From Orobanche coerulescens (lineage: Eukaryota; Streptophyta; Magnoliopsida; Lamiales; Orobanchaceae), in NCBI GenBank assembly GCA_033398695.1, contig CM065815.1, positions 147,605,001 through 147,669,000 on the forward strand: DNA of 64,000 nucleotides, in the 5' to 3' direction. The translations under genes were made by a program, and so were the position numbers. Below, piece after piece: positions 24,468-35,999 of this stretch. The notes under the pieces were generated by a model that saw nothing but the letters and a program-made list of their open reading frames with translations, had not been told where the DNA came from and searched no databases. Position 1 is the first letter of the stretch. Each line of letters begins with the position of its first letter.

Positions 24468-25861
24468 ATATTTTGCAATATGTCCTAATCGTTGCTGTTT
24501 TGAACAATCGTGACTTTGATCGTTCTTCATTTCATTGCTCTATGTTTCCAACTCTTGTTGTTCTAAGTTTGGGATCGAAATATTTTTTAGTATGGGGGAT
24601 TGTATTACCCGTACTTTCCTTGGTATTTTCTGTATTGTGTGATTTTTCATTGTTGGTAATACAATTATGATCCTCTCGACGATTTTAAACTATCTTGTTC
24701 TACTTAGCCTGCCGTCCTCCGAACGAATTTCGGAGCTGTTTTGTTAAAACCCGTGGGTTATTGTGGTCTTTCCATATCTGAACCTAATTCTTGCAAATTT
24801 TGTTCGGAACAATTATTCCCACGCGTGCAATTGACACTTCCGAATGTGTTATGAACTTGGATTGTGGTTGGTTGAGGTCGAAACATGATTTTCAGGACGT
24901 CTGAACTATTTTGTGATTTTCTTAACTCTGGGAGCTTTGGTATCCAAATTCATACTCCTCCACCTCAACTTATCGTGTTCCCATACATTTTTATCGCCTC
25001 GACTCACGTACCAGATGCTCGCTAGGTCAGTTCATCGTATTTCTGGAACCTTGCATTCGCGCTTTGCTCGTGATGATTTGAAATGCCGAGCAAGTAGTTA
25101 TTTCCTTGATTGTTCCGCCGCTCTCTATTTTAAGTTTCGGGACGAAACTTCTTTTAAGGAGGGTAGAATGTAATATCCGCAAATTCGATTTCCGGTAATT
25201 TTCATTTTTTGGCGGAGGTCCGTTTCGACAACTCGCTTGACACTGTTTTGGAATTCTGAACCTATTTTGTTCTTGGAGTTTCTCCGCTTAGACGGGTCTC
25301 GATGATGTTTTTACGTAAGTTCATCTTGTGTTATATTTTGTCTCATGTGTATTTGCTTCTCGTTAAACTCGTTCGATTTCGTTTGTAATTGTTTTCCATA
25401 TGTTGGGTCACGGACCCGAGAGCTTTTGAAATTATTTCCAAAAGTATTCCCATTCGATTTTAAAAACCCCTAAAAGGCCCGAGTCAATATTAATGTTTGC
25501 AAACTATCTTATCAAAATACTTTTCCTTTTTACAAAAGGGATCTTCCTGACTCCTTGGGCTCGTTTAAAGTTTCTTGAATGTTATCTTCCGTAAGGAGAA
25601 TATGACTATGTGATTACCTTTCACCTTGTGTATGCGAGTGTTATTCTGTGCTGACTGTGGGAATGTATGGTTTGTGTTAAGGCTTCACGGCGGTTGAATT
25701 TTGTGTTGTTACTGTTCGTATATCTTGTATATTATGTACTTGCACTAGCAAAATTCCAGTTTGCTAACCCCCGAGTTTTCGGGGGGTGGGTGCCTGTTAT
25801 GCGCTCAGGTTTTGGCAGCTCGGGAGCAGTCACGGGATTGGCTTGGAAGGAGATGGAAGAC

Positions 25862-27410
25862 TGTTGACACAAAATGTATTTTGATGATGGTTACATTCAA
25901 AACATTTAATTGGATCTATCTCGGCTCGATAATATTTTGAAGGAGCCAAATATGGCTAACGCACGCTACGTATCATATCGTAGCGCACGCTATCGGGACA
26001 TGCTTATACAATCCAGTCAAGTCAGCTGCAGCCTACTCAAGTCGCCTGATCGATAGCGCACGCAAGCTATTCAAAGATAGCGCACGCTAAGAACCTAAAG
26101 TTAGCGCACGCTATACAGCAAATATAACGCACGCTATCGCACGTCTCCAGAGATCAGTGAAGTCTGGAAGGAAATCAAAATTGGACGTTGCGCACGCTAC
26201 TCATATATTCTTACGTACGCTAAAGTGAAGACATAGCGCACGTTACTGATCATCTATAGCGCACGCTACCAAAATTATGGTTAGTAGTCCAGCAGCTACT
26301 GGACTCACTTCGTCAAGGCTTTTACGTACGCTACACAAGGTAACGTACGTTAATGAAACAACTCAGTAGCGCACGCTAAGAGAAAGGTATTAGCGCACGC
26401 TAAATGGAATCTGCAGTTTACCGTTTGAATTTCAACCGTTGGAAGCAAGAGTCAATGCAGATCCGGAAAATCTGGAAAAATTGGATTTAATTAATGCTAG
26501 CGCACGCTATGCATACTTGCTAGCGCACGCTAATCATGAATTTAGCCGTTGGAAAAAGAGTCGTTGGAGAGAAAATCGGATATTGTCAAAGTCAAGATCG
26601 AAGACTAGTTGACCAAGACGCTAGCGCACGCTACCACTTCATTACTAGCGCACGCTAGTCATAATATTTTACCGTTACAATAGTCTTTGTGACCGTTCAG
26701 AGATTTCAAGTCAAAATTCGTTAGCGCACGTTACAAGGCACTATTAGCGCACGCTAATAGTATGTTTTTCAGAATTTGAAGGCCGTCTCACACCTATAAA
26801 TACCTGAAGGACTTGGGTATCAAATACACAACTTCAAGCATTCAAGCATACAAGCAATCAAAGCATTCTTGAGCTCAGATTTATATACTTTATTGCATTA
26901 CAAGTTGTGAGAAAAGAAAGATACAAGAGCGATTTCAATTGTAATATCTATTAGTCTTTGTATTCTTTCATTTGGTTGTAAGTGTTGCATCACTTACACT
27001 TGAGCGAAAAAGAAATGAATCAAGAGTCACTAATCCGGTGTTATTAGGATCTTTGATCCGGCATTATTAGGATTATACTCCCATATTCGTATAGTGAGGA
27101 TGATCTAGTTCCTATAGAACACTAGATAAACTATCATCTATATTGAAGGAAAGGTTGAGCTTGGACCGATAGAAGACAAGCGGATTGTAACGGTTGCAAA
27201 CTCGGACCGATAGAAGACGAGTTAAGGTTGTGGTTTTTCTTAAGCCAATAGAAAAAGAAAGTCGGAGAGAGGACGTAGGCAAGTTGCCGAACCTCTATAA
27301 ATTCTTGAGTCTTTAAATTCCGCACTGTTTTCTTTTTATTTGCAAAAAATTTCGGTATTCCGCATCACCACTATTCAACCCCCCCTTCTAGTGGTGAATT
27401 TATCTCTTCA
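25862..27410 (+). repeat. 5' LTR of Copia F
   Basis: This 1,549-bp LTR starts TGTTGACACAAAATG and ends ATCTCTTCA. It holds the densest box array in the window. Confidence 0.9.
25957..26802 (+). promoter_or_regulatory. Copia F 5' LTR promoter: about 20 TAGCGCACGCTA-type boxes, then TATA
   Basis: Boxes run from 25957 to 26756 at an average spacing of about 40 bp but irregularly. Most read TAGCGCACGCTA or differ by one base, and a minority have the TA centre (TTACGTACGCTA, TAACGTACGTTA). None has the TG centre, so all share one polarity relative to transcription. A TATAAATA box lies at 26795-26802, 38 bp after the last box. Known Sirevirus LTR boxes sit just upstream of the promoter in the same way. 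A role as transcription-factor or anti-silencing-factor sites is inference. Confidence 0.8.
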
Positions 27411-27412
27411 GT

Positions 27413-27424
27413 TGGTATCGGAGC
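27413..27424 (+). promoter_or_regulatory. Primer-binding site of Copia F
   Basis: TGGTATCGGAGC lies 2 bp after the LTR end and is complementary to initiator tRNA-Met. Confidence 0.85.
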
Positions 27425-27471
27425 GGGTCTCTTTTTAAAGGTTTAACCACCTAAGAGAAAAAGATCCGCAA

Positions 27472-29100
27472 ATGGCACTTCTTGGCCAAATTGAAGGAAA
27501 TGCTCTCAACCGTCCTCCCTTCTTCGACGGTTCCAATTTCATGACGTGGAAAAAGAAAATGGCGATCTTCGTTCAAGCCTACGATATTGAAATCTGGAAA
27601 GTTATTGCTCTCGGTCCTAAACTTGCTAAGAAAGAAGATGGATCGTTGAAAAAGATCGAAGAATTCAACGATGAGGATTGGAGAAACACGCATGTCAACT
27701 CCTGAGCTACTCAACTCCTCTATTGCGCTCTCAATCCCGAAGAACTTAATAGGATATCGTCCTATGAAAGTGCAAAAGAAATTTGGGAAATTCTCGAAGT
27801 CACTCACGAGGGAACCACCCAAGTCAAGGAGACCAAAATTAATATGTTACTCCATGACTACGAATTATTTTCCATGAAAGACGAGGAAACGATCACAAAT
27901 ATGTTGGATCGATTTTCGGCTATAACAAACGGTCTTGCATCTTTCGGAAAGCCTATATCGAGCAGCGATAAAGCTAAGAAAATTCTTCGATCATTGCCAC
28001 GAGAATGGGATGCCACGGTCACCGCGATCATGGAATCCAAGGATCTCAACAAGCTCGAATTTAGTGCCCTCATCGGGTCACTCATCAACTATGAGATCGT
28101 CCTCAAGTCTAGAGGCACAAAACCAAAGCCTCGGGAAAGAGTAGTCGCATTCAATGTTGATAGCGACGTTGAGGAAGATGTTGCCGAAGATGAAGACGAC
28201 GAGGAACTCGCTCTTTATGCCAAAAACTTTAGAAGGTACAAAAACCTAATTCAAAAGAGGCGAAGCTTTCTTGGTCGGGATGGCAAACCGGAGCAAAAGA
28301 AGAGTGGCTACACTCCTATCAAGAAGTTCGACAATAATTGTCGGAAATGTGGTCAAGCCGGTCATTATGCCAAAGAATGCCGAGGATCCTCTTCAAACCG
28401 CAAATGGAAAGATTCAAAAAGAAGGAGGTTCTAATCGCTTCTTGGAGTGATGACGAGGAGGAGATTGAAAGATCTCTAGACGCAAATCTTGCATTCATGG
28501 CCCTCGACTCCGAAAGCAATATCGAGGTAAGCTCTAAGCTCAATGATGATGAATATGACTCTTTTGATTTTTGTGATTCAGAAGAAGTTCATCAAGATGA
28601 TGAGCTGTTGAGTGCGTTTGAATCGTTAAATACGGAGTATGATGAGATGGTCAAGTTAAATATATCTTTAAAGAGAAAAATAAAATCTCTAGAACTCGAA
28701 AACTCCTCTCTTCAAAACAAGGGCAAAACTATTGAGACCGACCATACTTCATGTCTTGAAAAAGAAAATGTTTTGAAAATTGAGTTAACAAAAACTCAAA
28801 AGGAGCTAAAATATATTTTGAACAAATTTACTCTTGGAAATGAGAAATTCGAAAGGCTCCTATCCATTCAAAATCGCCCTTGCTCAAACACGGTCTTGGT
28901 TTCGACTTTTAAACGGGAACAATCCCTTATCAACCTTGACAAAATAAAGAAAACCAAAACCGAGAACTCAAAAGATCCGCTCAAACGAGTTCACAATGTT
29001 AATATTCATTCAAAGTTAAGAACTATCAAAGTTAAGCAAATATGGGTTCGAAAGGGACGATTGTTCCGAATGCTATAAGCATAGTTAACTTTGGAGGACC
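27472..29100 (+). pseudogene. gag of Copia F with one in-frame stop and a late frameshift
   Basis: The ATG at 27472 (MALLGQIEGN) opens a frame that continues to 28434 with one in-frame TGA at 27703-27705. It contains FDGSNFMTWKKKM near the start, a UBN2-type gag core (LDRFSAITNGLASFGK, ILRSLPREWD) and one CCHC knuckle, CRKCGQAGHYAKEC (about 28339-28380). Near 28425 the frame shifts, and an acidic, coiled-coil-like C-terminal part follows to about 29075 (ending around KVKQIWVRKG). The protein would form the RNA-packaging particle. The stop overlaps a CCTGAG string, so consensus error is possible. Confidence 0.85.
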
Positions 29101-29169
29101 CAAACGAGCTTGGGTACCGAAACAACCGAGAAATTCTACTTTTATAGGTACCGGCACCAAGGAAAAACA

Positions 29170-30430
29170 AGTGGTACATTGATAGCGGATGCTCAAGGCA
29201 CATGTGCGGCTCCGAGGACTTATTTGAAGACCTCGAATATCAAGATCAAGGACATGTGACCTTTGGAGACAATCAAAAGGGAAAAATCAAAGGAATCGGC
29301 AAAGTCGGTAAGGAACCTTCTCCTTCTATCAACAAAGTACTATTTGTTGAAGGTTTGCATCATAATCTCCTTAGCGTTTCGCAACTTTGTGATGAAGGTT
29401 TTAAAATTCTATTTGAGCAAACGCATTGCACGGCATTTAGAAATAATAAAATTACATTCATTGGTTTGAGATGTGGAAACATCTATATTGTCGATCTTAA
29501 TGATAAGAGTTCTTTCAATGAAAAATGCCTTATTACCTTGGATGACAATGCATATTTATGGCATCGAAAATTGGGGCATACCTCTCTACCTATTATTTCT
29601 ATTTTATCTAGACACGACCTTGTTCGTGGATTGCCCAAACTCAAATTCGATAGAAAACATTTGTGTGAATCATGCATTAAAGGGAAACATACTCGAGAAT
29701 CGTTTAAACCAAAATTCGAGGTTTCCACTAGTCGAGTTCTTGAACTCGTGCATATGGATTTGATTGGACCATCTAGACATGTTAGTTTAAATGGTAAACT
29801 TTATACTTTGGTTATTGTTGATGATTTCTCTCGATTTACTTGGGTTAGATTTTTAGCTCATAAAGATGATGCATTTTCCGAGTTTTCTAAATGGTGTCGT
29901 TTGGTATCAAATGAGAAAAACCTCTCCATAATCTCTATTCGCACCGACCACGGAGGTGAATTTGATTGCACCCCGTTTGAACTTTTATGTGATAAATACG
30001 GTATTAATCATAATTTTTCGGCTCCTAGAACGCCTCAACAAAATGGAGTTGTTGAAAGGAAAAACCGATCTTTGGAAGAAATGTCGAGGACAATGCTAAA
30101 TGAATATTCTCTTCCACGATATTTTTGGGCCAAAGCAATTTTTACGGCATGTTATGTGATTAACCGAGTTCACGTTCGTAGAACTCATCTTAAAACTCCG
30201 TATGAATTATGGAAGGGAAAAAAGCCCAATATTGCTTACTTTCATCCTTTTGGTTGCAATGTATTTATTTTGAACAATGGCAAGGATAACTTGGGCAAGT
30301 TTGATGCCAAATCCGACTCCGGAATTTTTCTTGGCTATTGTACTAATAGCAAAGCATATCGTGTGTATAATATTAGAACGAATAAAGTTGAAGAATCCAT
30401 ACATGTTAAATTCAATGATATTATCTCACC
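29170..30430 (+). pseudogene. Copia F protease and integrase
   Basis: The retropepsin loop ([13 protein letters not shown]) is at about 29173-29205, and the frame continues in the ORF from 29202. Pre-integrase and zinc domain: HRKLGH (about 29563) with CESC (about 29665). Catalytic core: MDLIGP (first Asp, about 29755), RTDHGGEF (second Asp, about 29943) and [10 protein letters not shown] (Glu, about 30040). The [11 protein letters not shown] and FGCNVF segments follow. Integrase joins the cDNA to host DNA. This part of pol is a single open frame and looks intact. Confidence 0.9.
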
Positions 30431-30639
30431 CCCGAGAAAGGTAGAATATTTTGATGATGCAGGTACCTTTCCGGATCCCTCACCCGAAGTGAAGAAAATT
30501 TCGGAAATCGAAACAAACACAATCGTTGATTTACCGAAAGATTGGAGGCACATCAAAGACCATCCGAAGGATCTCATGATCGGAAACATTGAAGACGGTG
30601 TTCAAACCCGAAGGAGGACCACCGAATTTATGGCCCATT

Positions 30640-32175
30640 GTGCTTTTGTATCCGAAATAGTTCCCAAAAATATATCCGAAGCTCTCGATGATGAAAGTTG
30701 GGTGATGGCAATGCAAGAGGAGCTTGTGCAATTCAAGCACAATAATGTATGGAATTTAGTTCCGCCTAAAGATAAAACAATTATCGGAACTAAATGGGTG
30801 CATAAAATCAAGAGTGACGAAGACGGCTATCCTATTCGAAATAAATCTCGTTTGGTCGCTCAAGGATATAATCAAGAAGAAGGCCTTGATTACGAAGAAA
30901 GTTTTGCTCCCGTGGCTCGAATCGAAGCCATTCGATTGCTTTGTGCATTTGCCCATAAGAAGATTAAACTATTTCAAATGGATGTCAAAGTGCATTCTTG
31001 AATGGTTTCATTCAAGAAGAAGTCTACGTCAAGCAACCTCCCGGTTTTGAAGACCATCATTTTCCGGATCATGTCTACAAGCTCAACAAGGCACTTTACG
31101 GGTTGAAGCAAGCACCCCGAGCATGGTATGATCGTTTAAGTCAATTTCTAATAGCTAATGACTATAAAAGAGGCAAAGTCGATAATACCTTGTTTGTTAA
31201 AATACTAAATGATGATATACTTGTTTGCCAAATTTACGTTGATGACATTGTTTTTGGAGCTACTAATGAATCCTTGTGCCAAGATTTTTCTAATCTTATG
31301 AAAGGAGAATTCGAAATGAGTATGATGGGAGAATTAACGTTCTTCCTCGGGCTTCAAATCAAACAATGCGAAGATGGAATTTTTATCCATCAAACGAAGT
31401 ACTCAAACGACCTCCTCAAGAAATTCAATATGGAAAATAGCAAGGTGATATCTACGCCAATGTCGTCATCATTAAAGCTCGAGAAAGATGAAAATGGCAA
31501 ATCCGTAGATCAAAACTATATCGAGGTATGATCGGATCTTTGCTATATTTGACCGCATCTAGGCGGATATAATATTTGCTACGTGTCTATGTGCTCGATT
31601 CCAAGCTAATCCCAAGGAATCACATTTAATTGCTTGTAAACGCATTTTTCGCTATTTGAAAGGAACTATTGGACTAGGTCTATGGTATCCTTCTTGCTTG
31701 GATTTTAATTTAATTGCTTATAGTGACGCCGATTTAGCGGATGCAAAATTGATAAAAAGAGTACTAGTGGTACATGTCATTTTGTTGGATCTTGTTTAAT
31801 ATCTTGGGAAGTAAAGCAAACCGGCGTAGCATTGTCTGGTGAGGCCGAATATGTCATTGCAGGAGCGCCTGTGCTCAAGTGCTATGGATTAAAAATCAAC
31901 TACGCGACTACGGCATTCATTTTAAAAATACCCCTATCTTATGTGATAACACTAGTGCTATTAATTTGAGCAAAAATCCTGTTTTGCACAGTAGAACCAA
32001 ACATATAGATATTAGACATCACTTTTTACGTGATCATGTTCAAAAGAAAGATATCTGTTTAATTTTTGTCGGGACGAAGGATCAACTTGCTGACATCTTT
32101 ACAAAACCTCTTCCCGGAGAATCTTTTAACTCCATTCGTTTACAACTTGGCATGGGACATATAGACAACTTTTGA
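30640..32175 (+). pseudogene. Copia F reverse transcriptase and RNase H, frameshifted
   Basis: RT begins near 30640 ([35 protein letters not shown]). A one-base loss at about 30985-30995, in the [15 protein letters not shown] motif, shifts the frame. RT then continues from 30998 with [16 protein letters not shown] and an intact catalytic YVDD at 31236-31247. After 31531 small indels break the RNase H start. The end is readable at 31879-32172 (CDNTSAINLSKNPVLHSRTKHID, then LADIFTKPLP), split here by the reading only. Apart from small indels the polymerase looks young. Confidence 0.87.
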
Positions 32176-32223
32176 AATAAGCTTCTACTCAAAACATCAA
32201 AATCAGTGAGTGAGATCAATCGC

Positions 32224-32302
32224 TAGCGCGCGCTAGCTTAATATTCTTAACGCGCGCTAAAATCTGCATTCGATAACGTACGCTCAACTCTACCTTATAG
32301 CG
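32224..32302 (+). promoter_or_regulatory. Internal box cluster after pol in Copia F (left part)
   Basis: TAGCGCGCGCTA (32224-32235), TAACGCGCGCTA (32248-32259) and TAACGTACGCT (32274-32284) are followed by a half box TAGCG (32298-32302) where Gypsy G is inserted. The other half of that box is at 35751. Confidence 0.8.
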
Positions 32303-32488
32303 TGTTGTCCGTCTTCCAGCAGTATTAATCTTCGGATAAATATTTTGGGCAACAACAATTGGCGCTAGAGGAAGGGGATCCAACCCTCGATTTTTTATAC
32401 ACCTACCGTCCCGAAGAACACTCACTGTTCTCGGGGCAGATATTTGAAGTGACACTCACTGCACTTCAAAAGAAATCCTTCAGAAAAC

Positions 32489-33229
32489 ATGTCTTCCGCC
32501 TCCGCGTCGAAGAAAGCCGCCGTCCCGCCGGCCAAACTCCCTGTTCCGTCCCAGTCCGAGCCACAGCCGATGGTGGAAGGTAGCCGCCGCGGTCAGAGAC
32601 GCTCGATCCCGTCCCTGGACGGCGGCCCAAGCCTCTCGCTCGATCGGTTCCGAACCAAGGAACAGATCGAAGGGGCCCTGGCCGTCCTACAGGAGCGACG
32701 GAGTGCTCTCGACGCGCCTCCAGCTACCGTCCCCCCGGTCTCTCGCCGAAAGATCAAGCGGAAGCTCAAGGCACTACTGGCCGAGCGATCGCCAGGAGGC
32801 TCCGGTCCGCAGGAAGAGGCGCTCGGCAGCCGGGGCACCTCTGTCTTCGATCGCCTGGGCAGTGACCCGACCTGGCGACCGGGGCAGTCCGGCCCCAGCT
32901 ACGAGTCGACGGAGTTTGAGTCCGTCACCAGGAGCTCGGCCTACCCGACTCCCAGAAGGCAGCCTAGCCGTCTGGCTCCCCCTCGCCGAATTGCCGAGGC
33001 CGGCGGCAGCGGAGCCCGGAGATCGGTACACGATCGCCTCGGCTCCTGCTCCCAAAGCCGATCTGCAAGCGACCAAGCCACGGCGATGGCTGCAATGCAA
33101 CGTCAACTTAACGACATGAAGGCGCTCCTGGAATCCAGGGCAGGCGCCAAGAAGACGATCGGCCCAGGCGAGCGAGCCGCTCGCGATCGACATCGAGCTC
33201 GCCCCGTGCGACAGATCGCTCCCCGCTAA
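32489..33229 (+). pseudogene. Gypsy G gag N-terminal part
   Basis: This 246-codon frame starts MSSASASKKA. It is basic and Ser/Pro/Arg-rich, with the repeated tag VFDRLGS / VHDRLGS (about residues 116 and 179), which plant Gypsy gag proteins have upstream of the capsid domain, and a short coiled-coil-like MAAMQRQLNDMKALLE near the end. Capsid-like traces continue in other frames to about 33580. No zinc knuckle or pol follows. Confidence 0.6.
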
Positions 33230-34576
33230 CACCCGTGTACGAGGGCGATCGGACCCCAAGTGCACTGAGGAAGTTTAACATCTACATGATAGGTGTGGGG
33301 CATCGACGCGACCGGATGCCGGATGTTCCCTCGGCTGGACGACCTCGCCCACCGGTGGTACACTTCATTGCCACCTCGGTCCATTGGCTCCTTTAACGGT
33401 GGCGCACGGCTTCACCGAGTACTTCGCCACCGTGGTCGTCGGCCCGAAGGTCCCCTTCGCATGATGCAAATCAAGCGGGGAGAAGAAGAGTCCGACTCGG
33501 ACTACATCGGCCGGTAGACGTAATCATCCTCAATGGCGAGCCCATAAGAGATGAGACCGCCCTCTACGCGGTCTAGGAGGTTTTCGGGGTTTTTCGCCTA
33601 TGTTCGGGCATCTTACGAAGACCCAACCTCGACCTACGCGGCCTTCGGGCAAGAGCCGCAGATTTTCCGCCGAGCAAAGGTTTCTTCTTAGCTCGTGAGC
33701 AGCGCGATCGGCACCGGACGACGATCTCCCGCCCGATCGCCAATATCGACCTACAAATAAAGCGATCGCGGCCTGAGCGGCGATTGTGATCTTCGGCCCG
33801 ATCGCCGATCATCACGCTACATCACCCGCGATCCGGAGGACACGATCGCCATCTACGATCCAAAGATATAACATGACGGACTAAGGCATAAGATCGCCTC
33901 CACCGCACATCATAAAGCCATGGCCACAGCGATCGATGGAACCGGCCGCCGGTCATGCAAGGTCCCTTTCGGCCAAGATCGCCCGCCCTTCGTTTAAATA
34001 CGAGGCCGGCGTAGTCCGAGGGCTCTCCAACATTAATCGGTGGACACGATCGCTCGCCCTCAAAGGTTCATCATCGACATGGTGAACCCGGACAATGCGA
34101 CGTGCCACAACCCCGTCTCAACGTACACCGCCGAGGTCGGCCATCTCCATGGCCGGCCGAGGTGGAAGCAGAGCTAACAAGCCGCGGGCGTGGAGTTGAT
34201 TCATCCGACGCCGCCCAGCGCAAGGACTCCTCTAGACCGAGACCGCACGCCTTCGTTTAAATACAAGGCGGCGCGGCCTGAGAGGACCCTCATAATAAAG
34301 TGAGTCACGAGACACTCATTGTCTTCGCGCACCAAGACACGGTCATGGGGACGGTCCATCGATCTCCGCGACTGTGCACGATTCCTCAAGCAAGCGAAAC
34401 CACCAAGTTTCCGTGGGGGATCGGCCAATGTTGTTTTTGCAGGTACAAGACCGAAAGATAGCTAAGCCAATCGACCATGAAAGCCCAAGTCCGAAATCGT
34501 AAGTCAGCTCAGCAAGGTCGCCAGCAAGAGCCACCTCGCCCCATGTCTTCAACATAGGAGCAAGCTGGGGGGCAAT
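33230..34576 (+). other. Degenerate internal region of Gypsy G with a diverged duplicate block
   Basis: I see no convincing coding frame after about 33580. Two diverged copies of a block centred on CTTCGTTTAAATAC lie at about 33965-34033 and 34228-34295. The region is rich in CGATCG and ends in the polypurine tract before 34577. Confidence 0.5.
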
Positions 34577-35750
34577 TGTTGTGTCAAGATTTAACACCTT
34601 CCGACCGGCGATCGCCTCCGAGGCCGAGCGACCGACTTACTGCCGAGCGGCCAAGGCAGATCTGCCGAGCGGACGTGCGACCGAGCCTCAACCCAGCGGA
34701 CCAGCTAAATCGGCCAAAGGAAGGTCCCAGGACAAGTCCCGGTACCGAGCGATCGACCTCAGATACGATCATCACTCGGCACTCGGCGACCGACTCCTGG
34801 CAATCGACTAGCGGACGACCTCTCTGGGCATCTGCCGATCGACCCGTGGTGACCGACCATTGCCAACCTTCAGTGGCTGGCCGAGAACGATCCTCGGTTG
34901 TCCAGCTAGAGGCGACCGCATCATGACGATCTGGGCCGATGGCCATCCAGTCGGCCAAGGCCAAGTCTCAAAGCTGACCCCACGTGCAGATCCACAAAAG
35001 GCGCTGACAAACCTGTCACCTACCTCACCTACCAGCATGGCCCAGACCTGCGAAAGGAGTTGGCGGACAAGACATGTGACTACAGCCTGTCACCTACTGA
35101 CAAAGTCCGCCGAAAGTAGCAACGTGGGACCTCCTGTGACAGTACTTCCGGACGCGTGCTGGATCCTCATTGGACCGCACGGCTGGCCACCAGCTGTAGC
35201 TTTGGACTTTTGGCAGGCAGCCCACGTGCCCTTTAGGACGATCGCCCCGTTACATTAAATGCCGAAAGGCGATCGCCCACTAGGGGACAGGGCCTCTCAG
35301 CCTCTATATATACAAGGCAACCTTCACTTGTAAAAGGGACCCGAGATTTTGACTCTCTAAACACTCTGCCTTCTCGCTTTTCACACTATACAGAAGCAAA
35401 TACTTGCACTTGGCTAACATCCAACTCTTGGCAACAACTTTCTTTCGGTCTTACTTCTCCCGGCCTTTTCTCCTCGAGCAGATTACCGGCGGGACGAAGA
35501 ACACCGAGCTTCGCTCAAGAGCCGGATCAACAGAGTCTTTTTACACTCATTGTATTTAGATTTCTCTCACTAATACTTGTATCCACGAATATTCGTATTA
35601 ATAACATCTCGCGAGAGCATTCAAGCCCGGGCCTAACAAACCCGGCAAATCTTGTATTATTTATCTTCTCTCGGAAGTGCTCCCGCAACCTTGTTTGTTG
35701 TCCGTCTTCCAGCAGTATTAATCTTTGGATAAATATTTTGGGCAACAACA
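34577..35750 (+). repeat. 3' LTR of Gypsy G
   Basis: This 1,174-bp LTR runs TGTTGTGTCAAG...GGCAACAACA. TATATATA lies at about 35305-35312. The last 57 bp match the left remnant with one change. Confidence 0.85.
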
Positions 35751-35999
35751 TAGCGTACGCTAATTAAAGTTTTTTTTCGAATACCACTGGACAGTCCAGT
35801 AAGTCCTTTTTTTTAGCCTAACGTACGCTAACCTTCTAAAACCTAGCGTACGCTAACTTAAACGTCGCTGACTATATATATATATTTCCGTACAACTCTA
35901 AAACACATCTCATCCCTAACGTACGCAATCGACTTCTCTCTTGCAAAAACCCTAGACACACATCCGATCCAATCTGCGAGCTTTCGTCTTTCCTTCATT
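35751..35999 (+). promoter_or_regulatory. Promoter-like leader of the Copia F third ORF: boxes, TATA, telobox
   Basis: Boxes TAGCGTACGCTA at 35751 and 35844, TAACGTACGCTA at 35819 and TAACGTACGCA at 35917 surround a TATATATATATATT string at 35873-35887. The nearest upstream box ends 17 bp before it. An AAACCCTAG telobox is at 35947-35955 and the ATG of the third ORF is at 36000. Sirevirus env-type elements are known to have extra boxes just 5' of this ORF. A separate promoter for the ORF is inference. Confidence 0.7.

Larger units (their letters stand above)
32303..35750 (+). mobile_element. Gypsy G: GC-rich, gag-only Gypsy with a 55-bp 5' LTR remnant
   Basis: The right LTR is 34577-35750 (1,174 bp). 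On the left only its last 55 bp are present (32303-32357), yet the flanks carry an apparent TAGCG duplication (32298-32302, 35751-35755). A primer-binding region starting TTGGCGCTAGAGG follows at 32359, and a purine tract (GGGGGG, 34567-34572) precedes the 3' LTR. It has gag remnants and no recognisable pol. GC content and abundant CGATCG strings set it apart from its surroundings. The TTGGCGC primer-site type is seen in Tat-like Gypsy elements. Confidence 0.8.

Noticed and set aside
25957..26756. Box arrays as a CRISPR-like repeat array
   Set aside because: Boxes are only 12 bp, degenerate and unevenly spaced. Spacers are conserved between the two LTRs, and the setting is a plant retrotransposon.
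32774..33265. 163-codon minus-strand frame opposite the Gypsy G gag
   Set aside because: GC-rich DNA gives long antisense frames by chance. It has no motif, while the + strand frame has gag landmarks.
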